Of a stretch of DNA of 64,000 bases, positions 57,319 to 64,000 are shown one piece after another (position 1 is the stretch's first letter; every line of letters begins with the position of its first letter). The notes beneath the pieces were generated by a model. The model made no database searches and had not been told where the DNA came from. It was given only the letters and a program-made list of their open reading frames with translations. The stretch is from Gelidibacter mesophilus DSM 14095 (GTDB taxonomy: Bacteria > Bacteroidota > Bacteroidia > Flavobacteriales > Flavobacteriaceae). The stretch covers positions 113,427 through 177,426 of the forward strand of contig NZ_AUHD01000009.1 in NCBI RefSeq assembly GCF_000423005.1, in the 5' to 3' direction. Made by a program: the position numbers and the translations under genes.

Positions 57319-58896
57319 ATGAAACATTTTTATCTTATTATTTTTTCCGTAACATTTTGTTTTTCTGGTAAAGCACAGGACAAGTCACAAGCTATAACCG
57401 TTATTGGTGGCACGGGCGTTTATATCCAATCAGGTACAGCAGTTGCCGCATCAGAATTCAATTTAAAATCGACATCCAACAGCTTTTCAAGTTTATTTTT
57501 AAATGAACCCTTAGGGTCTTCTACAGTGGTCAACTACGATCGATTTGTAAACGTTATGGGATCTTCTGGAGTTAATGGTGGGAATGATTTAATTTCAATG
57601 CCAGTCAAGAAAGATGGGACAGTAACTTATTCGGAGTTTTTAAGCTATTCAAATGGTTTATTATCAAACACAGATGTGTTACCGCAGCATCCTACTTTTC
57701 TAACTACATATGCCTTTGGAACTTATAATAATATCTTAAAAAAATATCTTAATTATGATGCTTTTACCGATGGCATGGTTGTTCTTAAGAGAGGCGCTGG
57801 ATATCGTGCAGCTGCCAAAAGCACTGGCCACACCGTAAGATTTACAGGTACGGTTTCCACAGTAACAGAAACTGTAGACATTACTACAGCTGGTAAAAAT
57901 AGATGGAACTTGGTCGGAAATCCGTACCCTACGTATCTCGATTCACAAAAATTTTTAGATGAGAATATTAATAAATTGGACGAAAATGCGGCGGCAATTT
58001 ATGGTTACAATAGCGGAACAAGAGAAGGTCCTGGTACTATTGGGAACTTCACGATCATAAATAGGTTGACGTACAGGTATGAAAACATTGCACCTGGTCA
58101 GGGATTTCTGGTTGCAAACAAGCTTAACACGCTATCTAATCAACTTTTTTTTACGACGGCCATGCGCGTCTTTTCAGGAAATGATGATTTTATATTAGGA
58201 CGCAATGCCAATTCTAATCTGATGATTAGATTAAAAGCAACCAATGGTTCTGATGCGTTCGCTACAGAGATTTATTTTAATTCGAGTTCAACTTTAGGGG
58301 TGGATCCGGGGTATGATGCTGCTCTGTTTGATGGCTTGGGGTCTGGATTCACGATTTACTCTCGTTTGGTTAAAAATGATACAGGACAAAGCATGGCGAT
58401 TCAAAGTATTGGCTTGAATGATTTGGATGATGTGATGATTCCCTTAGGTTTAAAAGCACCAATGAGCAATAACATTACATTAGGTATTGAAACCTCCACG
58501 CTATCGGAAAATATAAGCGTTTATTTGCACGACAACCATAAAAATAATGTAACGTTATTAAATGACAGCAATTACAGTTTTAAAACTGAAAAAACCATTT
58601 CAGAAACCGGACGTTTTTACTTGCAATTTCAGAATAAAGCATTATCAAATAGTGATAGTGAAATGAAAGAATTGAAAATTTTTGCAAAAGATCGGATCCT
58701 TTTTATTTATGGTCAACTTCAGGCTGATGCCAAAATATCGATATATGATCTTCAAGGACGTTTGGTTTTCAATACAATAATAAAAGCTTTCTCAGAAAAA
58801 AACACGATAGACGCCAAAAGTTTAGGTACCGGTATCTATGTTGTGAAATTAAGTAATGGCACACATTACCAAATTAAAAAAGTACTCATCAATTAG
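57319..58896 (+). CDS. T9SS type A sorting domain-containing protein
   Basis: A 525-residue secreted protein. ATG 57319 gives a clean signal peptide (MKHFYLIIFSVTFCFSGKAQ); ATG 57301 would add six polar residues in front. The middle is beta-rich (GKNRWNLVGNPYPTYLDSQKF is the common NPYP segment of type IX cargo). The C-terminal about 75 residues form the sorting domain: KISIYDLQGRLVFNTI, DAKSLGTGIYVVKLSNG, KKVLIN. It would be exported by the Por/Gld system and attached to the surface. It is last in the three-gene cluster. Ends in TAG. Confidence 0.9.
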   Translation: MKHFYLIIFSVTFCFSGKAQDKSQAITVIGGTGVYIQSGTAVAASEFNLKSTSNSFSSLFLNEPLGSSTVVNYDRFVNVMGSSGVNGGNDLISMPVKKDGTVTYSEFLSYSNGLLSNTDVLPQHPTFLTTYAFGTYNNILKKYLNYDAFTDGMVVLKRGAGYRAAAKSTGHTVRFTGTVSTVTETVDITTAGKNRWNLVGNPYPTYLDSQKFLDENINKLDENAAAIYGYNSGTREGPGTIGNFTIINRLTYRYENIAPGQGFLVANKLNTLSNQLFFTTAMRVFSGNDDFILGRNANSNLMIRLKATNGSDAFATEIYFNSSSTLGVDPGYDAALFDGLGSGFTIYSRLVKNDTGQSMAIQSIGLNDLDDVMIPLGLKAPMSNNITLGIETSTLSENISVYLHDNHKNNVTLLNDSNYSFKTEKTISETGRFYLQFQNKALSNSDSEMKELKIFAKDRILFIYGQLQADAKISIYDLQGRLVFNTIIKAFSEKNTIDAKSLGTGIYVVKLSNGTHYQIKKVLIN

Positions 58897-59448
58897 GAGT
58901 ATTGTAACTATAAACAATCTATGCTCATGTACTATGTTAAAATCGCACAAGTTTGACATGATCCTTTATCCGTCATAACAACTAATTCGACATCGTAAAA
59001 ATAAAACGCCGTAAACACTTGTGTTTACGGGGATCTCCAGCCAAAAAATGGCCAATTTCAATAAAAGCAAAATTTTGATAATCAATTTATTGAAATTATT
59101 ACCATAAATTTACTCACCGAATTACGAACCTGTTAAGAATGTGGGGAAACTTGTTTCCATCTGAAACAATTTCCATAATGCAGAATTCCTCACTTCAATC
59201 CCTAGAGAGACAAAATTATAGAACTTAGATTCAGTATTCTATATAATAAAAGTCATTAGCTAACAAAAAACTTTAAGGAGCTATTCGTGTATTAAAAACT
59301 TATTTTCCTCATGTTTTGAATTTACAGCTACTCAAATGGTATAGCGTTGAGACGGAAAGATTATATAAATAGGTGTCAGTAGCTATCACAATCACATTAT
59401 TATATTGACATATCCATTCTGAAATCGAGTTCGACAATTCAGATGGCA
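58897..59448. terminator. Gap with CCGTAAACAC/GTGTTTACGG hairpin (59009-59030)
   Basis: A perfect 10-base stem with a TT loop lies 112 bases after the surface-protein stop. Its T-rich side is on the minus strand, so it may end minus-strand transcripts or both. A second small stem GGAAAC/GTTTCC is near 59145. No coding content was found in the gap. Confidence 0.5.
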
Positions 59449-60162
59449 CTATTTTTTTGACTTTTTTCTTTGTTTGTCCCACCAAATATAAAGCACAAAA
59501 ATAACCAAGCAGACTGATGATCCCCATAGAAGACCTGTTTTAAGGCTATCTGTACTTTTACCCATAACAGCAATAAAAATTGTGAGAGGTGTGATGCCAA
59601 TTAAACTGGCTCCAATAAATCTCCAATAACCCATATTCAGCAGACCTCCTACAAAACTGATGGCATCATTGGATAAAAAAGGATTGATGCGGGTAACGAT
59701 AATGGCCCAAATACCATAATCCTTTAAGAAATCCTCTATCTTTCTAGCCGATTTTTCACCAATTAGGCGGGTCACGAAGCGGTCACCTAAATATTTTCCT
59801 ATAATATAGCCAACTGATGACGCGGCATACACGGAAATTAGAATAATTAAACTACCCCAGATGGGGCCATACGCCAGGACAGAAACAACCATCAGCAAAA
59901 TACTTGGAATGACTAGGAGAAACATTTGGACAATCATGGCCAGTACCAATAATATTGGTCCAAACCATCCAAAATCATCCACCCAAGATTGGATGCGCTG
60001 TTCGTCATTGCTAGTCAGAACCGACCAAGCGTCATCAAAGAATCCTTGTACTTGAGGAACAAAAAAATAGGCTAAAATGACGCCTCCAAATCCTAAAATG
60101 GAAAAGTATAAAGGTAATTTACTTTGCTTTGCACTTCTGTTGTTCTTGGATGTTTTTTTCAT
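59449..60162 (-). CDS. TVP38/TMEM64 (VTT) family membrane protein
   Basis: A 237-residue inner-membrane protein of the DedA/TVP38 group. About six helices are present with a central re-entrant block GKYLGDRFVTRLIGEKSARKIEDFL and ARINPFLSNDAISFVGGLLNMGYWRF, matching the VTT core (R-x-x-P-x-x-x-x-x-x-x-N). Members act in lipid scrambling or membrane homeostasis. The N-terminus is basic (MKKTSKNNRSAKQSK). It is monocistronic and divergent from the SDR gene. Ends in TAG. Confidence 0.85.
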   Translation of the reverse strand: MKKTSKNNRSAKQSKLPLYFSILGFGGVILAYFFVPQVQGFFDDAWSVLTSNDEQRIQSWVDDFGWFGPILLVLAMIVQMFLLVIPSILLMVVSVLAYGPIWGSLIILISVYAASSVGYIIGKYLGDRFVTRLIGEKSARKIEDFLKDYGIWAIIVTRINPFLSNDAISFVGGLLNMGYWRFIGASLIGITPLTIFIAVMGKSTDSLKTGLLWGSSVCLVIFVLYIWWDKQRKKSKK

Positions 60163-60436
60163 ATGTTGCTCGTTAATTTGATTTTAGTGATTATTCCACA
60201 AAAATATAATATCTCAGGATAAGTGTTGAAAATGCCATTTTTCTGTAAAATCTACCTGGTAAATGCCGTAATTAAGACTCAAGTTTCATCACATACCACC
60301 ATTTGACATATTCTTCTTTCTCTATTTTATTTGAGTTTTTTGAATTTCATTTCTTTTGGGATATTTTTATTCGGTATTGAGATTATCGGTGTGGTCGATT
60401 ACAATTATTTTAGAGCGTTAATCTTATCAGAAAATC

Positions 60437-61285
60437 ATGAAAAAACCCAAAGAATTTCCTGAGCAGAGCCAAGATCAACCTGGCCTGGAAAGTCAAATGC
60501 ATCCTGAACCGCAAATTATTAGATCTAATTATAAAGGTTCAGGAAAATTAAAGGATAAAGTAGCGATTATCACGGGAGGCGACAGTGGCATTGGACGGAG
60601 CGTTGCCGTCCACTTTGCTAGAGAAGGCGCTGATGTAGCTATTGTATATCTAAAAGAGACCAAAGATGCCAAGGAGACCAAGAAGATGGTGGAGAAAGAG
60701 GGGCGTCGGTGCTTATTGATAAAAACCGATTTAAGATTGAGTTCAAATTGTAGTAAAAGCATTAACAAATGTTTGAAGAAATTTGGAAAGCTAAATATTT
60801 TGGTCAATAATGCTGCCATGCAATTTCCACAAGATACGATTGAAAACATCACAAAAAAACAGTTGGAAAAGACCTTTGAGACCAATATCTATGCTTATTT
60901 CTATATGGTCAAAATGGGTTTGCCACATTTAACTGAGGGAGATGTTATTATCAATACGGGTTCCGTAACATCATATCGAGGCAGTGATCACTTAATTGAT
61001 TATTCCAGTACTAAAGGGGCTATTGTGAGCTTTACACGATCGCTGTCTGCACAGTTGGCCAAAAAGAAGATTCGCGTCAACGGGGTCGCCCCTGGTCCAA
61101 TTTGGACGCCTTTAATACCGGCCACTTTTGACGATATTTCAGATTTTGGCCAGGACACGCCCATGGGACGGGCCGGACAACCCAGTGAGGTAGCGCCAGC
61201 TTACGTTTTCTTGGCTTGTGAGGATAGTAGTTATATTACCGGACAGTTTATTCATGTCAATGGCGGTGAGATTATTGGTGGATAA
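60437..61285 (+). CDS. SDR family oxidoreductase, YghA / general stress 39-like
   Basis: A 282-residue SDR with the longer N-terminal tail (about residues 1-36, PEQSQDQPGLESQMHPEPQ) typical of YghA and Bacillus GspG/YdaD. The cofactor loop is TGGDSGIG near 46-53, then NNAA, catalytic Ser in GSVTSY, YSSTK near 187-191 and a C-terminal GQFIHVNGGEIIGG. Relatives are salt- or ethanol-induced general stress enzymes reducing small carbonyls. No operon partners are evident. Confidence 0.92.
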   Translation: MKKPKEFPEQSQDQPGLESQMHPEPQIIRSNYKGSGKLKDKVAIITGGDSGIGRSVAVHFAREGADVAIVYLKETKDAKETKKMVEKEGRRCLLIKTDLRLSSNCSKSINKCLKKFGKLNILVNNAAMQFPQDTIENITKKQLEKTFETNIYAYFYMVKMGLPHLTEGDVIINTGSVTSYRGSDHLIDYSSTKGAIVSFTRSLSAQLAKKKIRVNGVAPGPIWTPLIPATFDDISDFGQDTPMGRAGQPSEVAPAYVFLACEDSSYITGQFIHVNGGEIIGG

Positions 61286-61406
61286 AAAAAACCGATAAAA
61301 ACATGGGTTGTTTGCCATGAAATAAACATTTTATATCATTTGATCAATTTTAAAAATATCCAAAATCGCAGAATTATGATAACTACCCACCCTAGATTTT
61401 AATGCT

Positions 61407-61670
61407 ATGAATTTTGAAGAAATTATCGGCATACTCGCGGGAGTCTTTACCACATTGGGTGTTCTGCCACAGATTATAAAGGCCATCAGAACTAAAAAAG
61501 TAAACGATGTGAGTCCACTGATGTTTATAGTGTTATGTCTTGGGGTTGGTTTCTGGATCGTTTACGGGATTTTAAAGATGGATTGGCCCATTATCCTGAC
61601 CAATAGTATTTCGTTTATTCTAAATGCAATTATGTTATATATTATCTTCAGCCAAAAAGAAAAAGTATAG
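61407..61670 (+). CDS. SemiSWEET sugar transporter
   Basis: An 87-residue three-helix protein of the MtN3/PQ-loop family; two copies form a functional transporter in the membrane. The PQ motif is Pro21-Gln22 in TTLGVLPQIIKAIRTKKVNDVSPL, followed by the conserved W near GFWIVYGIL and N-containing TM3 (LTNSISFILNAIMLYIIF). Length is right for a SemiSWEET. It is transcribed after the SDR with a 121-base gap. Ends in TAG. Confidence 0.92.
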   Translation: MNFEEIIGILAGVFTTLGVLPQIIKAIRTKKVNDVSPLMFIVLCLGVGFWIVYGILKMDWPIILTNSISFILNAIMLYIIFSQKEKV

Positions 61671-61725
61671 TCTATGGACTCATAAATGTCAAAGCGTGCA
61701 AAAATTTGCGTCCATCGCAGTTCGT

Positions 61726-62724
61726 TTAATCATGATCATCCAAAATCAATTCCAAATATATTGGAAAGTGGTCAGACGAGATTTCGGGAAGACGTTCCAA
61801 TTTCCTAATTTGAAATTCTTTGGTCACAAAAACGTGGTCTAATGGCCATCGCATTAGGAAGTTATCAGCATTGTAACTATTGTAAAATCCACGTCCAACT
61901 CTAACATCATAAAGCTTGTTTTTAGTATCCGTCAAATCATCAACATAACTCCATACAACATCATTGAGATCTCCAGCTACAATAATAGGTAGTTCTTGAT
62001 CTTCAATGTGATGTCCCAGTTTTTTTAAGGCATGCTCTTGCTGACCTTCATTATCGGGTAAATCTTTAAAATATGTTGGTGGCACAGGATGGGTAGCATG
62101 GAATATAATATGTTTTTTTTCAGTAAGCGCAATGGTGCTTACAAAAGACGGCACATTTTTATTGTTTAAATAGTTGACTTCTATATTTGTTATAGGTAAT
62201 TTACTGTAAAGAACCATTCCGTATGCCACTTCGTTTGGGGTATGGTGCGAATAGGGATAATCCTTTTCCAATACTTTCAATTCTTTGTCCCACCAGGCAT
62301 TGACCTCCATGGCCAATACTAAATCGGGTTTTTTTGATTGAATCAAATCGATCAAGGGTTGTGCCTTTTTATTGGTCATTTTTACATTTGATAGTAAGAT
62401 ACTTAATTGGGTATCAGACGATCTTATATTTTTAGCCCAAGGCACATCAACAGGAACCAATTGAGTATAATTGATTAAAAATATACTATGGATCAACAGA
62501 CCTATAAATAGACCAAAAACCAACAGGTAATTAAACCATTTCCATTTTTTAGTCGTTATCCATAGAAGAATGAGGCTGCTGAGTGAGGCGATGAACAATT
62601 GAATACGAGGAAAGTCAAGCATCTTTAAATAGCGGATTTCCACATTTCTGAAGATGGAAAGGATAGAACATAATGCCAAAACAGATGAAAGTACGTAAAG
62701 TAAGGTGATTAGGAATTTTTTCAA
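61726..62724 (-). CDS. Membrane-anchored EEP family hydrolase, copy 2
   Basis: A 332-residue paralogue of the protein at 32435-33508 with the same three N-terminal helices and EEP catalytic set: SNVKMTN, LAMEVNAWW, HATHPVPP, GDLNDVVWSYV, SSDHFPIY. The start is TTG at 62724 (MKKFLITLLYVLS) since no ATG precedes a full first helix. It lies 51 bases after the DUF421 gene on the same strand, so the two probably form an operon. The substrate is unknown. Confidence 0.88.
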   Translation of the reverse strand: MKKFLITLLYVLSSVLALCSILSIFRNVEIRYLKMLDFPRIQLFIASLSSLILLWITTKKWKWFNYLLVFGLFIGLLIHSIFLINYTQLVPVDVPWAKNIRSSDTQLSILLSNVKMTNKKAQPLIDLIQSKKPDLVLAMEVNAWWDKELKVLEKDYPYSHHTPNEVAYGMVLYSKLPITNIEVNYLNNKNVPSFVSTIALTEKKHIIFHATHPVPPTYFKDLPDNEGQQEHALKKLGHHIEDQELPIIVAGDLNDVVWSYVDDLTDTKNKLYDVRVGRGFYNSYNADNFLMRWPLDHVFVTKEFQIRKLERLPEISSDHFPIYLELILDDHD

Positions 62725-62775
62725 TTGGTTTTATTTTTAAAAGCTATTGGTTCAATCACCATATAATATATCGTT

Positions 62776-63306
62776 TTAAGGCTTACTTCTTACACCAGAC
62801 AATAGTATTTTGTCAAATCGTTCATCACTGTTGCTGTTCGATTTGTGCAAAACTGAAATGTCTCCGGTGGATTCAAGCACTACAGCAAAGACTTGGTTAT
62901 AATTGAGCACATTGGCCTCACGCAATTTGGAAATCAGTTGGTTTTCTTCTATTCGAGCATACTTTAAATTTTCATAAAGAATGTTATTGCCATCCATAAG
63001 GAGCAATGGTGTATTAGAAATTAAATTGTTTAAAACCGTAAATTTTCGTTGTAGCCATGAAAATACGAATGCTATAAAAAGCAGTCCAGCTATGGCAATA
63101 GAACCGTGAACATAAGATGTACTTGAAGTCAGAGTAGAAGAAATTATACTACCTATGGCTACCGTAAAAGCGAAATCATAAGCCGTGAATTTAGCAAAGG
63201 CCCGTAAGCCAATCAGTCTTGTTAAAATGATAATTACTACAAAAATAAGGACGCAGCCCATTAAAGTCTGCAAAATAGGGTCGTCGTTGCTATAAATCCA
63301 ATCCAT
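62776..63306 (-). CDS. DUF421 (YetF-like) membrane protein
   Basis: A 176-residue intact DUF421 protein: helices about 15-35, 42-60 and 68-86 with FTAYDFAFTVAIGSIISSTL, then the YetF alpha/beta domain with LLMDGNNILYENLKYARIEENQLISKLREANVLN and AVVLESTGDISVLHKS. YetF proteins act in the spore or cell envelope with phospholipid-related roles. It is paired with EEP copy 2; a broken paralogue sits at 30631-31192. Confidence 0.9.
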   Translation of the reverse strand: MDWIYSNDDPILQTLMGCVLIFVVIIILTRLIGLRAFAKFTAYDFAFTVAIGSIISSTLTSSTSYVHGSIAIAGLLFIAFVFSWLQRKFTVLNNLISNTPLLLMDGNNILYENLKYARIEENQLISKLREANVLNYNQVFAVVLESTGDISVLHKSNSNSDERFDKILLSGVRSKP

Positions 63307-63684
63307 AGTTTTTAGTTAAAAGTTTTTTATGATGTCATGTGAAAATATACACAGCATCCGTTAAATTGAAGAACATCCAAAATACTAAAATTTTGGTTAA
63401 TTAAATGCTATCAATAGATTTTTAAGAGGGCAAACACCAAAATTGTGATTGACTTGCACAGTAATGTTTTTGCTCTATAAATACACCTGCAATGGCTTAA
63501 AATTCAAACTAAGAGCTATTTAAGAAACTACGATTTTACACTTATAGTGTTTTACATAAAATTCATAGTGTTTAAGGTATAAAAAATATTTATTACGCTA
63601 ACGTATTATCTGATATATCGTGAATTTTAAACTTTACAAATAGTAATATAAAAGAGATCTTAATAAAATTTTATAGGTCAGTAG
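63307..63684. other. Gap between DUF421 and the insertion sequence
   Basis: Very AT-rich and without a coding frame. The 3' end of the insertion sequence, with its terminal repeat, probably lies inside it (about 63600-63684), but the second end is outside the window so I cannot place it exactly. Confidence 0.35.
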
Positions 63685-64000
63685 TTAGTTGCTTATTAAT
63701 TCTGTCTGATATATTTTGTCTCTTTGCACCATTTTCACAATAAGATTGTTGAATATTGTGGCTTTGCTCTGTGAGCGGTTTATTCTAAAACAAAACTCAT
63801 TAAAATACCTGTTTAGATTGTCAGGACTTACCCAGGAATAGGTTGTTCTTATCCAAGATTTGACCTGGTGTATCATTGTATGGAGCGCTTTAAAATTTAA
63901 TCCCTTGTTACTTTCTATTTGTTTGATGTTGTAGGCTTTTGCAATGGGCCTGTAACCTCTCCATTTATCCGTTGTAACATTGGCTTCCCGGCTTATATGG
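63685..64000 (-). mobile_element. IS1595-family (ISXO2-like) transposase, partial at window edge
   Basis: The minus-strand frame is open to the right edge and reads NVTTDKWRGYRPIAKAYNIK, KGLNFKALHTMIHQVKSWIR, TTYSWVSPDNLNRYFNEFCF, RINRSQSKATIFNNLIVKMV to TAA 63685. This is the C-terminal half of the DDE domain of IS1595/ISXO2-like transposases, including the TDKWxGY segment and the late NLNRYFNEF motif. The N-terminal zinc ribbon and the first catalytic Asp lie outside. Only part of the element is present here. Confidence 0.88.

Overview
The window is AT-rich, densely coded bacterial chromosome and almost certainly comes from a free-living, probably marine member of the Flavobacteriaceae (Bacteroidota). 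The evidence is a type IX secretion sorting domain protein, VGIGT-type and GEVED-type surface proteins, META lipoproteins, a Bacteroidota histone H1-like protein, promoter-like TAnnTTTG elements, lipoproteins with a Cys after a short signal, and a trimethylamine monooxygenase. There is no prophage, CRISPR array, rRNA or tRNA that I can see. The only mobile element is an IS1595-type transposase cut by the right edge.

Layout. 1-6.7 kb: redox enzymes (a partial FAD oxidase, an MDR reductase, an SDR), two tandem EamA exporters and the trimethylamine monooxygenase Tmm. 6.9-15.4 kb: cardiolipin synthase, an outer membrane barrel with a possible operator, a broken SDR, NDH-2, Dps, NhaA and an MscS channel. 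15.4-22.6 kb (minus strand): a TolC / adaptor / RND efflux operon followed by a small P-II-like protein, a DUF2892 membrane protein and a rhodanese lipoprotein; two copies of one palindromic operator lie upstream. 23.3-29.6 kb: a BCCT transporter with a premature stop, a universal stress protein, an SdpR-SdpI-PH cluster, a hemerythrin and a second MDR enzyme. 29.8-34.1 kb: a decayed zone with an MlaE remnant, a DUF421 pseudogene and a headless fragment, mixed with intact small stress-type genes (YqaE, CsbD-like), a VOC protein and an EEP hydrolase. 34.1-46.1 kb: topoisomerase IB, a very large AsmA-like protein with an internal stop, lipoproteins, a three-module phosphoesterase / kinase-like / Omp85-barrel protein and an HTTM membrane pair. 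46.4-54.4 kb: MtfA-type peptidase, H1-like protein, a barrel protein, RecQ, a propeller protein and a frameshifted hybrid histidine kinase. 54.9-58.9 kb: a three-gene surface-protein cluster ending in a type IX substrate. 59.4-64 kb: a TVP38 membrane protein, a YghA-type SDR, a SemiSWEET, a second EEP hydrolase, an intact DUF421 protein and the IS.

Together the genes read as a housekeeping and stress/osmotic-adaptation region: ion and solute homeostasis (NhaA, MscS, BCCT, Tmm/TMAO), envelope lipids and envelope integrity (Cls, AsmA-like, DUF421, YqaE), oxidative defence (Dps, hemerythrin, NDH-2) and efflux.

Two things stand out. First, the 1223-residue protein at 40856-44527 joins a phosphoesterase-like domain, a domain with kinase-like motifs and an outer membrane barrel. 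Second, an unusual number of genes carry a single lesion in an otherwise perfect frame, most often an in-frame TGA and otherwise a homopolymer indel. This may be recent decay, phase variation or sequence error; a wholesale TGA reassignment does not fit.
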